Positions 1 to 10,661 of a stretch of 42,195 nt of DNA are shown piece by piece. The DNA lies in NCBI GenBank assembly GCA_018241645.1, contig JAFEDL010000026.1, positions 6,349 through 48,543 of the forward strand, read 5' to 3'. Position numbers and translations under genes: made by a program. Each line of letters starts with the position of its first letter. Position 1 is the stretch's first letter. Source of the DNA: Pseudomonadota bacterium (GTDB lineage Bacteria > Pseudomonadota > Gammaproteobacteria > Burkholderiales > SG8-39). The notes under the pieces are model-generated. The model saw only the letters and a program-made list of their open reading frames with translations, ran no database searches and was not told the DNA's origin.

Positions 1-257
1 GTGAACATGCCGTAGCAGATCCCCAGCACCGGCACGCCAAGCTCGTAGACCGCCTTGGGCGCGCGCAGGTCGTGCGCCTCGTAGGTGCTCGCGTGGCTGC
101 CGGAGAGGATCACGCCCTTGGCGCCATACGCGCGGACGAAGTCGTCCGAGACGTCGCAGGGATGGATCTCGCAATAGACTTTGGCTTCGCGCACGCGGCG
201 CGCGATCAGCTGCGTGACCTGCGAGCCGAAATCGAGGATGAGGATCTTGTCGTGCAC
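1..257 (-). CDS. guaA: GMP synthase, N-terminal part (cut by window edge)
   Basis: This is the start of glutamine-hydrolysing GMP synthase, which aminates XMP to GMP in the cytoplasm. Only the first 85 residues lie in the window. They form the beginning of the class I glutamine amidotransferase domain: ILILDFGSQ near residues 5-13, an oxyanion-loop region LSGSHAST near 51-58, and the nucleophile motif GICYG with Cys81 at the very edge. The start is a GTG at 255-257, seven bases after the guaB stop, so guaB and guaA are almost certainly co-transcribed, guaB first. The ATP-pyrophosphatase and dimerisation domains are outside the window. Identity is secure; the integrity of the rest cannot be judged. 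Confidence 0.95.
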   Translation of the reverse strand, partial: MHDKILILDFGSQVTQLIARRVREAKVYCEIHPCDVSDDFVRAYGAKGVILSGSHASTYEAHDLRAPKAVYELGVPVLGICYGMF

Positions 258-264
258 GAACTAC

Positions 265-1757
<1,493 letters not shown>

Positions 1758-1820
1758 CGCGGATGTAGACGGATTTCCTCCCGGCGCGTTGTTCGGAGGA
1801 ACGAAACAGGAGACAGGCTG

Positions 1821-2321
1821 ATGCGTACAGTCACGGCAGTTCTGGCAGCGGCACTCGCGCTCGCCTGCGGCCTCGCCCAGGCCCAGGCCTACCGGTGGGT
1901 GGACAAGGACGGGAAGGTTCGCTACGGAGACTTCCCCCCTGCGGGCATCAAGGCGACGCCGCTGAAGGCCCCAGCCGGCGGCGCAGCGCCTGCGCCCGCC
2001 CCCGCCCCCGCGGCGGGCAAGGACGGTGCGCCGGCCAAGGACGCCAAGAAGGGGCCGCTCACGCCGGCCGAGCAGGAGCAGGCGTACAGGGAGCGGCAAC
2101 TGAAGGCCAAGGAAGCCAAGGAGAAGGCCGACAAGGAGCAGGCCGAGGCGGAACAGAACAAGCAGGCCTGCGCCTCCGCGCAGGAGGGATTGAGGGGCTA
2201 CGAACGGGGCGGCAGGATCTCGAGCATCAACGCCCAGGGGGAAACCGTGTTCCTCGACGACGACCAGCGCGCAGCTCGCATGGAGCAGATGCGCAAGGTC
2301 ATCTCGGAAACCTGCAAGTAA
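1821..2321 (+). CDS. Secreted DUF4124-domain protein of unknown function
   Basis: The 166-residue protein begins with a typical signal peptide (charged MRT, hydrophobic core to about residue 20, cleavage likely after AQAQA near 24). The mature end YRWVDKDGKVRYGDFPP (about 25-41) is the DUF4124 signature, common in Beta- and Gammaproteobacteria and without a known function. A low-complexity Ala/Pro linker (about 50-70) and a Lys/Glu/Ala-rich, probably helical stretch (about 85-120) follow. Two cysteines lie in the C-terminal part. GGAGA at 1809-1813 precedes the ATG at a good distance. Expected location is periplasm or envelope. It sits between guaB (divergent) and rnfH (convergent, 9-base gap), a placement often seen in betaproteobacteria. 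No function is claimed. Confidence 0.85.
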   Translation: MRTVTAVLAAALALACGLAQAQAYRWVDKDGKVRYGDFPPAGIKATPLKAPAGGAAPAPAPAPAAGKDGAPAKDAKKGPLTPAEQEQAYRERQLKAKEAKEKADKEQAEAEQNKQACASAQEGLRGYERGGRISSINAQGETVFLDDDQRAARMEQMRKVISETCK

Positions 2322-2330
2322 GCGGCCCGG

Positions 2331-2621
2331 TCAGCGGCCGACCCGGCGTTTGCGCGCCGCTTTCGCGCGGCGCGCCTCCTTAGGGTCCGCCTGCAGGGGG
2401 CGGTAGACCTCCACCCGGTCGCCGTCCTGCAGCCGCGTATCGGGCTTCACCCGCTTGCCGAAGATTCCGAGGGGCGGATCCTTCCCGATTTCAGGATGGG
2501 ATTCGGCCAGGCCGCTGGCTCGCAGCGCATCGATTGCGGCGGCCCCTTCGTCGAGCAGGACCTCGACGATGTCCTGCCGGGCCGGGGTCGCGCAGACGAC
2601 CTCAATCCGCAGCCGGGCCAT
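2331..2621 (-). CDS. rnfH: RnfH/RatB family ubiquitin-fold protein
   Basis: This is a 96-residue beta-grasp protein of the RnfH family (also called RatB). The family is named after Rnf electron-transport clusters but is widely found beside ratA and smpB. Visible signatures are the opening [11 protein letters not shown], the helix DALRASGLAESHPEI, the segment IGIFGKRV-like (here LGIFGKRVKPD), and the family-typical DRVEVYRPLQADPKEARRAKAARKR tail. The start at MARLRIEV is chosen because it matches the family N-terminus; longer forms run back into ratA. It overlaps the end of ratA by 20 bases, so translation is probably coupled. The biochemical role is not established. Confidence 0.88.
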   Translation of the reverse strand: MARLRIEVVCATPARQDIVEVLLDEGAAAIDALRASGLAESHPEIGKDPPLGIFGKRVKPDTRLQDGDRVEVYRPLQADPKEARRAKAARKRRVGR

Positions 2622-3045
2622 ACACCGCCTCCGCCCTGCGGATGAATGCGTCGACCATCGTGTTCGCGATGTGGTCGAAGAGCGATTCCAGCACCCGGCC
2701 CAGCACCCCGCCCACAAGCTCGTAGGCCATCGAATATTCGATCTTCGCCGCCTTGGGGCCGAGCGCGTGGAAACGCCACGAAGCGCGGAATGTCCTGAAC
2801 GGGCCCGTGACCAGCTCCAGTTCGATGGACGTCCCCGGCCGGTTCAGGTTGCGGGTGGTGAAGGTCTGGTTGATGCCTTTCAGCCCGACCGAGAGTTCCG
2901 CGAGGGTGATGTCGCCTTTGCGCTCGATCACGCGGCTGGAGCGGCACCATGGCAGGAACTGGGGGTACGCCTCGATGTCCTCGACCAGGGCGTACATGGC
3001 CTCTGCGCCGTATCCGACCAGCGCGGAACGGGTGATCGTGTTCAT
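2602..3045 (-). CDS. ratA: RatA/COQ10-type START-domain protein (ubiquinone-binding family)
   Basis: This 147-residue polyketide-cyclase/START-fold protein belongs to the family that includes yeast Coq10, which binds ubiquinone and helps respiratory function, and E. coli RatA, once reported as a ribosome-association toxin. Signatures are the N-terminal [30 protein letters not shown], with the family-typical YPxFLPWC segment near residues 28-34, and the C-terminal [11 protein letters not shown]. It is divergent from smpB across a 47-base gap and overlaps rnfH. This ratA-rnfH-smpB neighbourhood is widely conserved. I favour the quinone-chaperone role over a toxin because rnfH is not a plausible antitoxin and the neighbourhood is housekeeping. 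Family is certain, role is not. Confidence 0.9.
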   Translation of the reverse strand: MNTITRSALVGYGAEAMYALVEDIEAYPQFLPWCRSSRVIERKGDITLAELSVGLKGINQTFTTRNLNRPGTSIELELVTGPFRTFRASWRFHALGPKAAKIEYSMAYELVGGVLGRVLESLFDHIANTMVDAFIRRAEAVYGPAAD

Positions 3046-3050
3046 GCTGC

Positions 3051-3056
3051 TACAAT
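3051..3056 (+). promoter_or_regulatory. Possible -10 box of the smpB promoter
   Basis: TACAAT lies 36 bases before the smpB ATG, inside the first bases of the ratA-smpB divergent gap. The expected -35 region, within ratA, is a poor match. The transcript leader would be about 30 bases and C-rich, without a visible Shine-Dalgarno. Confidence 0.3.
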
Positions 3057-3092
3057 CCCCGCCGCGCCCGTCATCCCCACGCGCATCCCCCC

Positions 3093-3536
3093 ATGTCCAT
3101 AGTCCAGAACCGGAAGGCGTTTCACGATTACTTCGTCGAGGAGCGCTTCGAGGCCGGTCTCATGCTCGAAGGCTGGGAGGTCAAGGCGATTCGCGCGGGG
3201 CGCGCGCAGATCACCGAAGCCTACGTGGTGGTCAGGAACGATGCGCTCTGGCTCCTGGGCGCGCACATCAGCGCGCTGCCTACCGCGTCCACCCACGTGA
3301 ACCCGGACCCCACCCGCACCCGCAAGCTCCTCATGCATGCCGAGGAAATCCGCAAGCTGGTCGGCAAGGTCGAGCAGCGCGGATACACGCTGATCCCGAT
3401 CGACCTGCACTACAAGGCGGGGCGCATCAAGCTGGAGATCGGCCTGGCCAAGGGCAAGCAGCATCACGACAAGCGGGCGGTCGAGCGCGACAAGCAGTGG
3501 CAGCGGGACAAGCAAAGGCTGCTCCGCGCCCGCTGA
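3093..3536 (+). CDS. smpB: SsrA (tmRNA)-binding protein SmpB
   Basis: SmpB binds tmRNA and delivers it to stalled ribosomes for trans-translation. The 147-residue protein shows the expected series: NRKAFHDYF (6-14), the tmRNA-contact segment [15 protein letters not shown] (about 25-39), the [12 protein letters not shown] segment, and the basic C-terminal tail [19 protein letters not shown] that enters the mRNA channel. Length and sequence are normal. The ATG is preceded by a run of C and no recognisable Shine-Dalgarno, which is unusual. It is divergent from ratA and convergent with ppsA, with 11 bases between the stop codons. The tmRNA gene itself is not in the window. Confidence 0.98.
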   Translation: MSIVQNRKAFHDYFVEERFEAGLMLEGWEVKAIRAGRAQITEAYVVVRNDALWLLGAHISALPTASTHVNPDPTRTRKLLMHAEEIRKLVGKVEQRGYTLIPIDLHYKAGRIKLEIGLAKGKQHHDKRAVERDKQWQRDKQRLLRAR

Positions 3537-3547
3537 CAGCGTGTGGC

Positions 3548-5959
3548 TCAGCCCACCGCCCTGCGCGCCGCGCCGCCCGGCGCCGGGGCCGGTTCGGCCA
3601 GCGACATCCAGGTGGACACGACGGTGTCCGGGTTCAGCGAAAGGCTGCCTATGCCCTCGTCCATCAGCCAGCGCGCGAAGTCCGGGTGGTCCGACGGCCC
3701 CTGGCCGCAGATGCCCACGTACTTGCCCTGCTTGATGCACGCGCGGATCGCCAGGCGCAGCATCGCCAGCACCGCCGGGTCGCGCTCGTCGAACGAACCC
3801 GCCACCAGGCCGGAATCGCGATCGAGGCCCAGGGTCAGCTGGGTGAGGTCGTTCGACCCGATGGAGAACCCGTCGAAATAGCCGAGGAACTCCTCGGCAA
3901 GGATGGCATTGGACGGCAGCTCGCACATCATGATGAGGCGCAGGCCGTTCTCGCCGCGCTTCAGCCCGTTGGCCGCAAGCAGGTCGATCGTCTGGCGGCA
4001 CTCGCCGAGCGTGCGCACGAAGGGCACCATGATCTCGACGTTCGTGAGTCCCAGCTCGTCCCTGACCTTGCGCATCGCCTCGCACTCGAGCTCGAAGCAT
4101 TCGCGGAAGTCGCGGGCGATGTAGCGCGATGCGCCGCGGAACCCGAGCATGGGGTTTTCCTCGTCCGGCTCGTAGCGCTCCCCGCCCAGCAGCTTCTTGT
4201 ATTCGTTCGACTTGAAGTCGGACAGCCTGACGATGACCGGTTTCGGCCAGAATGCCGCAGCGATGGTCGCAACGCCCTCGACCACCTTCTCGCGGAAGAA
4301 GGCCTTCGGGTCCGCGTAGCCGCGCGCGGCTTCCTCGACCCTTGCCTTGAGGTCGGCCGGCAGGTTCGGATACTCCACGCACGCGCGCGGATGCACGCCG
4401 ATGATGTTGTTGATGATGAATTCCAGCCGCGCGAGGCCGACGCCAGCGTTCGGCAGCTGCGCGAATTCGAACGCCAGCTGGGGGTTGCCGATGTTCATGG
4501 CAATCTTCACCGCGATGTCGGGCAGCGCGCCGAGCTCGGTGACCTGTACTTCGGTGGGCAGGACGCCGGCATACACGAATCCGGTGTCGCCTTCCGCGCA
4601 GGACACCGTGACCGGGGCGCCGTCCTTGAGCGCATGGGTGGCGTCGCCGCAGCCGACCACCGCGGGAATGCCCAGCTCGCGCGCGATGATGGCCGCGTGG
4701 CACGTGCGCCCGCCGCGGTTCGTCACGATTGCGCTCGCCAGTTTCATCACCGGCTCCCAGTTGGGGTCGGTCATGTCCGTGACCAGCACGTCGCCCTTGC
4801 GCACGCTCGACATCTTCGATGCGTTCGCCACGATCCGGACCGTCCCGCTGCCGATCTTCTGCCCGATCGCGCGGCCCGAGGCGAGCACTTCGCTGCGGGC
4901 CTTGAGGATGTAGCGTTCCTGCGAATCGGACTGCTTCCTCGACTTGACCGTCTCGGGGCGCGCCTGCAGCACGTAGATCTTTCCGTCGATGCCGTCCTTG
5001 CCCCACTCGATGTCCATGGGACGACCGTAGTGTTTCTCGATCGCGACCGCGTGACGGGCAAGTTCGAGGACGTCCTGGTCGGCCAGGGAGAACCGGTGGC
5101 GCTCCGCCTCGGGCACGTCCAGCGTCCGGACGGAGCGCCCCGCCGAGTTGCCGTCCGCGAATACCATCTTGTGCAGCTTGGACCCCAGGCTGCGGCGGAT
5201 GACGGCAGGCCTGCCCGCCTCGAGCATGGGCTTGTGCACGTAGAACTCGTCCGGATTGACGGCCCCCTGCACCACCATCTCGCCCAGCCCGTAGGACGAG
5301 GTGATGAACACCACGTCGCGAAAGCCGGACTCCGTGTCCAGGGTGAACATCACCCCGGAGGCGCCCACGTCGCTGCGCACCATTTGTTGCACCGCCGCGG
5401 AAAGCGCGACCGCACCATGCTCGAACCCCTGGTGCACCCGGTATGAAATGGCCCGGTCGTTGTAAAGCGAGGCGAACACGTGCCGGATCGCCTCCAGCAC
5501 GTTGTCGATGCCATGGATATTCAGGAAGGTTTCCTGCTGCCCCGCGAAGGAAGCATCGGGAAGGTCCTCGGCCGTCGCACTGGATCGGACAGCGAAGGAG
5601 ATATCACCTGAATATTCTTTCTTAAGGTCTTGATAAAAAGAGCGTATATCTGATTCAATCGAGGCCGGAAACGGGGTGTTCTCGATCCAGCCCCGGATTT
5701 CCTTGCCGCACTCGGCGAGGGCAACCACGTCCCCGGAATCCAGGCTCGCCAGGCGCTTTTCGATTCGGTCGTTCAGGCCGGTCGCGGACAGGAACTCGCG
5801 GTAGGCTTCGGCGGTCGTCGCAAACCCGCCCGGCACCCGGATTCCCGCGCCGGACAACGCGCCGATCATTTCGCCCAGCGAGGAGTTCTTTCCCCCTACC
5901 CGCTCCAGGTCGGTCATGCGCAGATCGCGCAGCCAGACTGCATACTTGCTCGACGCCAT
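3548..5959 (-). CDS. ppsA: Phosphoenolpyruvate synthase
   Basis: This enzyme converts pyruvate, ATP and water to PEP, AMP and phosphate, the entry to gluconeogenesis from pyruvate or lactate. The 803-residue protein has the ATP-grasp domain (about 1-340, with [11 protein letters not shown] at 21-31 and [12 protein letters not shown] at 123-134), the swivelling phosphohistidine domain with GGRTCHAAI holding the catalytic His421, and the C-terminal PEP/pyruvate TIM barrel (about 480-790, ending near [15 protein letters not shown]). Thr419, two residues before the histidine, is the residue phosphorylated by PpsR in E. coli, whose numbering coincides. The start at MASSKYAV is chosen for its GAGGAG five bases upstream; an ATG 12 codons earlier lacks this. 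ppsR is divergent next door. Confidence 0.97.
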   Translation of the reverse strand: MASSKYAVWLRDLRMTDLERVGGKNSSLGEMIGALSGAGIRVPGGFATTAEAYREFLSATGLNDRIEKRLASLDSGDVVALAECGKEIRGWIENTPFPASIESDIRSFYQDLKKEYSGDISFAVRSSATAEDLPDASFAGQQETFLNIHGIDNVLEAIRHVFASLYNDRAISYRVHQGFEHGAVALSAAVQQMVRSDVGASGVMFTLDTESGFRDVVFITSSYGLGEMVVQGAVNPDEFYVHKPMLEAGRPAVIRRSLGSKLHKMVFADGNSAGRSVRTLDVPEAERHRFSLADQDVLELARHAVAIEKHYGRPMDIEWGKDGIDGKIYVLQARPETVKSRKQSDSQERYILKARSEVLASGRAIGQKIGSGTVRIVANASKMSSVRKGDVLVTDMTDPNWEPVMKLASAIVTNRGGRTCHAAIIARELGIPAVVGCGDATHALKDGAPVTVSCAEGDTGFVYAGVLPTEVQVTELGALPDIAVKIAMNIGNPQLAFEFAQLPNAGVGLARLEFIINNIIGVHPRACVEYPNLPADLKARVEEAARGYADPKAFFREKVVEGVATIAAAFWPKPVIVRLSDFKSNEYKKLLGGERYEPDEENPMLGFRGASRYIARDFRECFELECEAMRKVRDELGLTNVEIMVPFVRTLGECRQTIDLLAANGLKRGENGLRLIMMCELPSNAILAEEFLGYFDGFSIGSNDLTQLTLGLDRDSGLVAGSFDERDPAVLAMLRLAIRACIKQGKYVGICGQGPSDHPDFARWLMDEGIGSLSLNPDTVVSTWMSLAEPAPAPGGAARRAVG

Positions 5960-6054
5960 TACGCTCCTCGGTTGCCCGGCACCCGCAAAGGCCATATTGT
6001 ATCGGCTAGGCTATTGTTGCGCAGCACAAGACTCCCTCCCACTCCCGGAATCCC

Positions 6055-6882
6055 ATGCCAGACAGACGCACGGTACTTTTCGTTTCCGATGGCACGGGCA
6101 TCACGGTCCAGATGCTCGGACACAGCCTCCTCACCCAGTTCGAGGGACTCGAATTCAAGGAAATCACCCTGCCTTTCATCAACAGCCTCGAAAGGGCCGA
6201 GGCCGAATGCATGCCGCGCATCCGGGAGGCGCTGGACGCCGGCAACGGCACGCCCATCGTCTTCTCCACGCTGGTGAACCGGGAGGCGCGCGACGTGATC
6301 CGCCGCTCCGGCGCCCTGGTGTTCGATTTCTTCGAGACCTTCATCGACCCGCTCGAAGCCGGCCTCGGCATGAAGTCCAACCACACGATCGGGCGCTCCC
6401 ACAGCTCGGCCGACAAGCAGGACTACAAGAACCGCATCGAGGCGATCAACTTCTCCATGGCGCACGATGACGGCGCCTCGCACCGCGACCTGGCCGAAGC
6501 CGACGTGATCCTGGTCGGCGTGTCGCGCAGCGGCAAGACGCCTACGAGCCTGTACCTGGCCATGCAGTTCGGGGTGAAGGCGGCGAACTATCCGCTGATT
6601 CCCGAGGACTTCGAGCGCCGCACGCTGCCCGCCGTGCTGCACAAGTACCGCGCGAAGCTCTATGGCCTGTCCATCGCCCCGGAACGCCTGCGCGAAATCC
6701 GCCAGGAGCGCCGGCCGGACAGCGAGTACTCCAAGCTCTCGAATTGCCGGTTCGAGGTCGAGCAGGCCGAGAGCATGATGCGGCGCGAAGGCATCCACTG
6801 GATCAATTCCACCACCAAGTCCATCGAGGAGATCGCCACGACCGTTCTGCGCGACATCAACCTCCAGCGCCACGTGTACTGA
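6055..6882 (+). CDS. ppsR: Phosphoenolpyruvate synthase regulatory protein (kinase/pyrophosphorylase)
   Basis: PpsR (DUF299) is a bifunctional switch: it inactivates PEP synthase by ADP-dependent phosphorylation of a threonine beside the catalytic histidine and reactivates it by phosphate-dependent dephosphorylation. The 275-residue protein has the family N-terminus [13 protein letters not shown] (4-17), the segment [11 protein letters not shown] (91-101), and the P-loop GVSRSGKT (155-162) followed by PTSLYLA. The family-typical DGINWIN-like end appears as [18 protein letters not shown]. It is divergent from its target ppsA across 95 bases. Its last 26 bases overlap the end of the convergent trmH-family gene. 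Function is well supported by both sequence and neighbour. Confidence 0.97.
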   Translation: MPDRRTVLFVSDGTGITVQMLGHSLLTQFEGLEFKEITLPFINSLERAEAECMPRIREALDAGNGTPIVFSTLVNREARDVIRRSGALVFDFFETFIDPLEAGLGMKSNHTIGRSHSSADKQDYKNRIEAINFSMAHDDGASHRDLAEADVILVGVSRSGKTPTSLYLAMQFGVKAANYPLIPEDFERRTLPAVLHKYRAKLYGLSIAPERLREIRQERRPDSEYSKLSNCRFEVEQAESMMRREGIHWINSTTKSIEEIATTVLRDINLQRHVY

Positions 6883-7648
6883 GCTGCCGGGCCCGCTCGT
6901 AGAAGCAGATCGCCGCCGATGCGGCAACGTTGAGCGATTCGGCCGCGCCGGGCATCCGGATCATCGCCGTGCGGCTGGCGGCCGCCGCCGCAGAACCCGA
7001 GACGCCGGCGCCTTCGCTGCCGAAGATCCAGCCGACCCGTCCCCTGAGGTCGATCGCGTCGACCGGTTCGCCGTGGTGCGCATCCGTGCAGATCGTCCCG
7101 GCGCCAAAGCGCGCAATGTCCGCGGCGAGGTCGGCGGAGTGCGCGATGCGCAAATGGAAATGCCCGCCCATCCCGGCGCGCAGCGCCTTGGGAGACCAGG
7201 GGTCGGCGCATCCGGCCCCATAAGCGATATCGCGCACCCCGAACGCCGCCGCGCTGCGCAGGATCGCGCCGATGTTCCCGGCGTCCTGGATCCCCTCCAG
7301 GAACACGCATCCGGCGCTCGCCGCCGGATCGAACGCCGCATCCGGAATCCTGATTTCCGCCGCGATACCCGACGGCGCCTCCGCGTCGGAGATTCGCCTG
7401 AACAGCCCATCCTCGAGCACGCATGGCTCTACACCCGCCTGCGCGACCAGCCGTGCCACGTCCCTGCGTCCAAGCCCGGACTCGCTGGCGATCATGGTCA
7501 CCGGCGTGCCGCCGGTGCCGAGAAACGCTTCGATGAGGTGGACGCCTTCGATCAGGGCCATTCCCTGCCGGCGGCGCTCCCGCGGATCGTCCGCCAGTTT
7601 CGCCCACGCCTTGACGCGCGCGTTGTCGCGCGACCGGATTACGCTCAT
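6857..7648 (-). CDS. TrmH-family (SpoU) RNA 2'-O-methyltransferase
   Basis: This is a 263-residue SPOUT methyltransferase using S-adenosylmethionine to methylate a ribose 2'-hydroxyl in rRNA or tRNA. The N-terminal substrate-binding region (about 1-95) begins with [15 protein letters not shown]. The C-terminal knot has the three SpoU motifs: [12 protein letters not shown] (about 122-133), [12 protein letters not shown] (near 204-215) and [15 protein letters not shown] (near 228-242). It resembles the TsnR/RlmB-like group, but the modified nucleotide cannot be read from sequence. The ATG overlaps the rnhB stop as ATGA, so it ends the rpsB-lpxB-rnhB run; dnaE occupies this position in E. coli. 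It overlaps convergent ppsR by 26 bases. Confidence 0.92.
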   Translation of the reverse strand: MSVIRSRDNARVKAWAKLADDPRERRRQGMALIEGVHLIEAFLGTGGTPVTMIASESGLGRRDVARLVAQAGVEPCVLEDGLFRRISDAEAPSGIAAEIRIPDAAFDPAASAGCVFLEGIQDAGNIGAILRSAAAFGVRDIAYGAGCADPWSPKALRAGMGGHFHLRIAHSADLAADIARFGAGTICTDAHHGEPVDAIDLRGRVGWIFGSEGAGVSGSAAAAASRTAMIRMPGAAESLNVAASAAICFYERARQLSTRGAGG

Positions 7649-8205
7649 CCGGACACGCGGCGGACCGGCGCGAAGGAATGCCGGTAGATCTCGCACACGC
7701 CGTGCTCCCGGATTGCCGCAAGGTGCGCGGCGGTGGGGTATCCCTTGTGGCGGTCCAGTCCGTAGTGCGGAAAGCGATCGTGAAGCCTGAGCATCTCGGC
7801 ATCGCGCTCGGTTTTCGCGAGTATCGAGGCTGCGGAGATGCAGGGATGGATGCGGTCCCCGCCGACGACGGTGCGCACCGGCATGGCCAGGACAGGCGGG
7901 CGATTCCCGTCGACCCAGGCTTCGTCGGGAAGGACGCGCAGCCCGGACACGGCCCTTTGCATGGCCAGCAGGGTGGCCTGGAGGATGTTCAGCCTGTCGA
8001 TCTCCTCGACGGTGGCGAATGCGACCGACCATGCCGCAGCCCTGTTGCGGATGGCATCGGCGAGCGCCTCCCTGCGAGGGGCGGTCAGCTGCTTGGAGTC
8101 CTTCAGCCCGTCGATCGGCCGCGCCGGATCGAGGATGACTGCGGCGGCGTACACTGGGCCCGCGATCGGGCCGCGCCCGGCCTCATCGACGCCGCAGACC
8201 TTCAT
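7645..8205 (-). CDS. rnhB: Ribonuclease HII
   Basis: RNase HII cleaves RNA in RNA-DNA hybrids and removes single ribonucleotides from DNA. The 186-residue protein starts with [15 protein letters not shown], holding the catalytic Asp7 and Glu8 and the GRG motif that recognises the ribonucleotide junction. Other acidic residues lie in AWVDGN and in the C-terminal region. The [16 protein letters not shown] segment is a strong family marker. The start codon ATG shares its A with the lpxB stop (TGATG), indicating coupled translation, and the stop overlaps the next gene as ATGA. lpxB-rnhB adjacency is the normal proteobacterial arrangement. Length is on the short side of normal but complete. Confidence 0.97.
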   Translation of the reverse strand: MKVCGVDEAGRGPIAGPVYAAAVILDPARPIDGLKDSKQLTAPRREALADAIRNRAAAWSVAFATVEEIDRLNILQATLLAMQRAVSGLRVLPDEAWVDGNRPPVLAMPVRTVVGGDRIHPCISAASILAKTERDAEMLRLHDRFPHYGLDRHKGYPTAAHLAAIREHGVCEIYRHSFAPVRRVSG

Positions 8206-9380
8206 CAGCCCGTCCGGGCCATGCGCCGATCGCCCGTCGCGTCGAGGACGCCCAGCACCGCTTCCGCAGCCTTGGTGGCGTTGTCCTGCCGCAGGGTATG
8301 GTGGATTTCCGTGAAGCGCTCCACCTGCCTCTGCTGGCGCGGCGTATCGCGCATCAGGGCAAGCAAGGCGTCGGAAAGCGCTTCGGGCGTGGCGGCGTCC
8401 TGCAGCAGCTCGTCGACCAGGAATTCGCCGGCCAGGATATTCGGGAGCCCGACATACGGCAGGTAAAGCATCCGCCGCATGATCTTCCACGTCAGCGGGG
8501 ACATCTTGTAGACGATGACCATCGGCGTTTTCAGCAATGCCGTTTCCAGCGTGGCCGTCCCGCTGGCGACCAGGGCGAGGTCGGCTGCGGCAAGGGCTTC
8601 GTGCGAGTGCCCGAACATGAGGGTAAGTGGCAGTTCGGCGGCGTCGTTGCGGTGGATGGCCTCCTCGAACAGGTCGCGGGTGGGCCGCGATGCCGTCGGG
8701 CAGACGAAATGGACTTCCTGCGTTTGCGCGTGCACCCGCTTGGCGGCCTGCACGAAGGCATCCGCCATATACCGCAATTCGGACTGCCGGCTGCCGGGGA
8801 GCAGCGCCACGATCAGCTTGCCGGGCGGCAGGCGGAGCTGCTCGCGCGCCGCGGCCTTGTTGACGGCGAGCGGGATCGTATCGGCCGCCGGATGGCCGAC
8901 GTATGTCACCGGCACGCCCGCCTGGCGGTAGATCTCGGTCTCGAACGGGAACAGCACCAGCATGTGCGACACGGACCGGGCAATGCGCTTGAGGCGCCAG
9001 CGGCGCCACGCCCAGATCGAAGGGCTGACGTAGTGGATGGTCGGTATCCCGGCGGCCTTGAGGCGGTATTCGAGGTCCAGGTTGAAATCCGGGGCGTCGA
9101 TGCCGATGAAGAGGCTGGGGCGCTCCTCGAGCAGCCGGAAAAGCAGGCTGCGCCGGATGCCCATGATCTCGCGGTAATGGCGCAGCACCTCGACATAGCC
9201 GCGCACGGCCAGCTTTTCCATCGGATACAGGCTCTCGAAGCCGCGCCCGGTCATCCGGGGACCGCCTATGCCATGGAACGACAGGCCTGCGCGCCGGTCC
9301 GAAAGGGCGCCCACCAGGTGCGCGCCGAGCAGGTCGCCCGACGCCTCCCCCGCCACGGAGGCGATCCTCGTCCCGGCCAT
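8205..9380 (-). CDS. lpxB: Lipid A disaccharide synthase
   Basis: LpxB is a peripheral inner-membrane GT-B glycosyltransferase (family GT19) that joins UDP-diacylglucosamine to lipid X to make the beta-1,6 lipid A disaccharide. The 391-residue protein begins with the invariant [15 protein letters not shown] (9-23). It has GIGGPRM (about 37-43), [14 protein letters not shown] (near 92-105), [11 protein letters not shown] (about 118-128), and the sugar-nucleotide region [10 protein letters not shown] (near 195-204). The C-terminal segment LPNILAGE is also typical. It follows lpxA with a 38-base gap, the longest within this part of the run, and is coupled to rnhB downstream. Complete and ordinary. 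Confidence 0.98.
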   Translation of the reverse strand: MAGTRIASVAGEASGDLLGAHLVGALSDRRAGLSFHGIGGPRMTGRGFESLYPMEKLAVRGYVEVLRHYREIMGIRRSLLFRLLEERPSLFIGIDAPDFNLDLEYRLKAAGIPTIHYVSPSIWAWRRWRLKRIARSVSHMLVLFPFETEIYRQAGVPVTYVGHPAADTIPLAVNKAAAREQLRLPPGKLIVALLPGSRQSELRYMADAFVQAAKRVHAQTQEVHFVCPTASRPTRDLFEEAIHRNDAAELPLTLMFGHSHEALAAADLALVASGTATLETALLKTPMVIVYKMSPLTWKIMRRMLYLPYVGLPNILAGEFLVDELLQDAATPEALSDALLALMRDTPRQQRQVERFTEIHHTLRQDNATKAAEAVLGVLDATGDRRMARTG

Positions 9381-9418
9381 CTAGCCCCCGGTCTCCGCCG
9401 CCATTGCGCTCTTGGTCC

Positions 9419-10192
9419 TCATCGCACAATTCCGCGCGTCGACAGGCCGAGAAATTCCAGGAACAGCGCCACTTCGGGACACGCTTCGGCCTGGACCTGC
9501 AGTTCCCCTTTCGCTTCCTCAAGCGACAGGCTGGAGCGGTACAGCGTGCGGTACGCCTTCTTCAGCGCGTTGATCGCCTGCGGCGAGAACCCGCGCCTGC
9601 GCAAGCCTTCGCTGTTGATGCCGTAGGGCTTTGCCGAATTGCCGGCGACCGTGACATAGGGCGGCAGGTCCTGCGGAAGGAACGTCCCCATTGCGGTGAA
9701 ACTGTGCGCGCCGATCTTCACGTACTGGTGCACCAGCGTGGTCGCGCCGAGAATGGCCCAGTCCCCCACGTGCACGTGGCCGGCGATCTGGCACGCATTG
9801 GCGAAGATCGTGTGGCTGCCGATCCGGCAATCGTGCGCAAAATGCACGTACGCCATGATCCAGTTGTCGTCGCCCACCCGCGTGACGCCGGCATCCTGCG
9901 CCGTGCCGCGATTGATGGTCACGTACTCGCGTATCGTGTTCCCCTCCCCGATCTCGACGGCGGTGGATTCGTCGGCGTACTTCTTGTCCTGGGGAGGCCC
10001 CCCGATGGAGGCGAACTGGAAGATCCTGTTCGCGCGGCCGATGCTGGTGCGTCCTTCGAGCACGACGTGCGGGCCGATCCAGCAGCCCTCGGCGATGGTC
10101 ACGTGTTCGCCTACCAGCGTATACGCGCCGACTTCCACGCCGGGCGCTATCCGCGCGCCGGGGTGGACGATTGCGGTCGGATGGATCGGCAT
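9419..10192 (-). CDS. lpxA: UDP-N-acetylglucosamine acyltransferase (C10-type predicted)
   Basis: LpxA transfers a 3-hydroxyacyl group from acyl-ACP to the 3-OH of UDP-GlcNAc, the first step of lipid A synthesis. The 257-residue protein is a left-handed beta helix of hexapeptide repeats with a C-terminal helical domain. His120 in FAHDCRIG matches catalytic His125 of E. coli. The region [17 protein letters not shown] aligns without gaps to E. coli from His160 on, placing Met168 where E. coli has Gly173, the hydrocarbon ruler. P. aeruginosa also has Met there and uses C10 chains, so a 3-hydroxydecanoyl preference is inferred. The start at MPIHPTA matches the family; the open frame extends upstream into fabZ. 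The gap to fabZ is 13 bases. Confidence 0.97.
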   Translation of the reverse strand: MPIHPTAIVHPGARIAPGVEVGAYTLVGEHVTIAEGCWIGPHVVLEGRTSIGRANRIFQFASIGGPPQDKKYADESTAVEIGEGNTIREYVTINRGTAQDAGVTRVGDDNWIMAYVHFAHDCRIGSHTIFANACQIAGHVHVGDWAILGATTLVHQYVKIGAHSFTAMGTFLPQDLPPYVTVAGNSAKPYGINSEGLRRRGFSPQAINALKKAYRTLYRSSLSLEEAKGELQVQAEACPEVALFLEFLGLSTRGIVR

Positions 10193-10205
10193 CTGGCCCG
10201 CCCGT

Positions 10206-10661
10206 TCAGGCGCCGGGGGCCTTGCGCACCGAGCACAGCATCTCGGCTTCGCATACGACCGCCTGGTCGACCCGTGCAACGCAGGCAAACTTCCAGACCC
10301 CGCGAACGCCGCGCTCGATGGTCACCTCGATTTCGAGCTGGTCGCCGGGAACCACCGGCTTCTTGAACCGCGCCTTGTCTATCCCGGCCAGGTAGTAGAC
10401 GGAGTTGACGTCGGGCTTGTCGCCCTGGGTGCGGAACACCAGGATGCCGGCGGCCTGCGCCATCGCCTCGAGGATCAGGACGCCCGGCATGATCGGGCGC
10501 CCGGGAAAATGCCCCTGGAAGAACGGCTCGTTGACCGTCACGTTCTTGAGCGCAAGTATCCGCTTGCCCAGTTCGATCGACCTGATGCGATCGACGAGGA
10601 GGAACGGAAAGCGGTGCGGAAGGTGCTCCAGCACGTCCATGATGTCCATCGCGTCAGCCAT
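10206..10661 (-). CDS. fabZ: 3-hydroxyacyl-ACP dehydratase FabZ
   Basis: FabZ dehydrates 3-hydroxyacyl-ACP in fatty acid elongation and competes with LpxA and LpxD for the same substrates, hence its conserved place between their genes. The 151-residue hot-dog protein has the N-terminal [13 protein letters not shown] (14-26) and the active-site segment [19 protein letters not shown], with His51 and Glu65 catalytic. The start at MADAMDIM is chosen because AGGAG lies seven bases upstream; starting at MDIM would leave that site too far away. It overlaps the lpxD end by 8 bases and precedes lpxA by 13. Complete and typical. Confidence 0.98.
   Translation of the reverse strand: MADAMDIMDVLEHLPHRFPFLLVDRIRSIELGKRILALKNVTVNEPFFQGHFPGRPIMPGVLILEAMAQAAGILVFRTQGDKPDVNSVYYLAGIDKARFKKPVVPGDQLEIEVTIERGVRGVWKFACVARVDQAVVCEAEMLCSVRKAPGA

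Noticed and set aside
2331..3045. rnfH-ratA as a RatAB toxin-antitoxin system
   Set aside because: The proteins are a ubiquitin-fold RnfH and a COQ10-type START protein in a conserved housekeeping setting. Nothing here indicates an antitoxin or autoregulatory operator.
2753..5446. A long plus-strand open frame (about 900 codons) opposite ppsA; similar ones lie opposite bamA-rseP (12306-16163), pyrH-tsf-rpsB (18823-21825) and smc (32516-34930)
   Set aside because: High third-position GC removes stop codons from antisense frames. The translations are Arg/His/Gly/Asp-rich without recognisable domains, and each lies opposite a well-conserved gene.
5960..6054. TACAAT (minus) and TATTGT (plus) in the ppsA-ppsR gap as -10 boxes
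   Set aside because: They are plausible as -10 sequences, but the -35 positions do not match, so evidence is too weak for a promoter entry.
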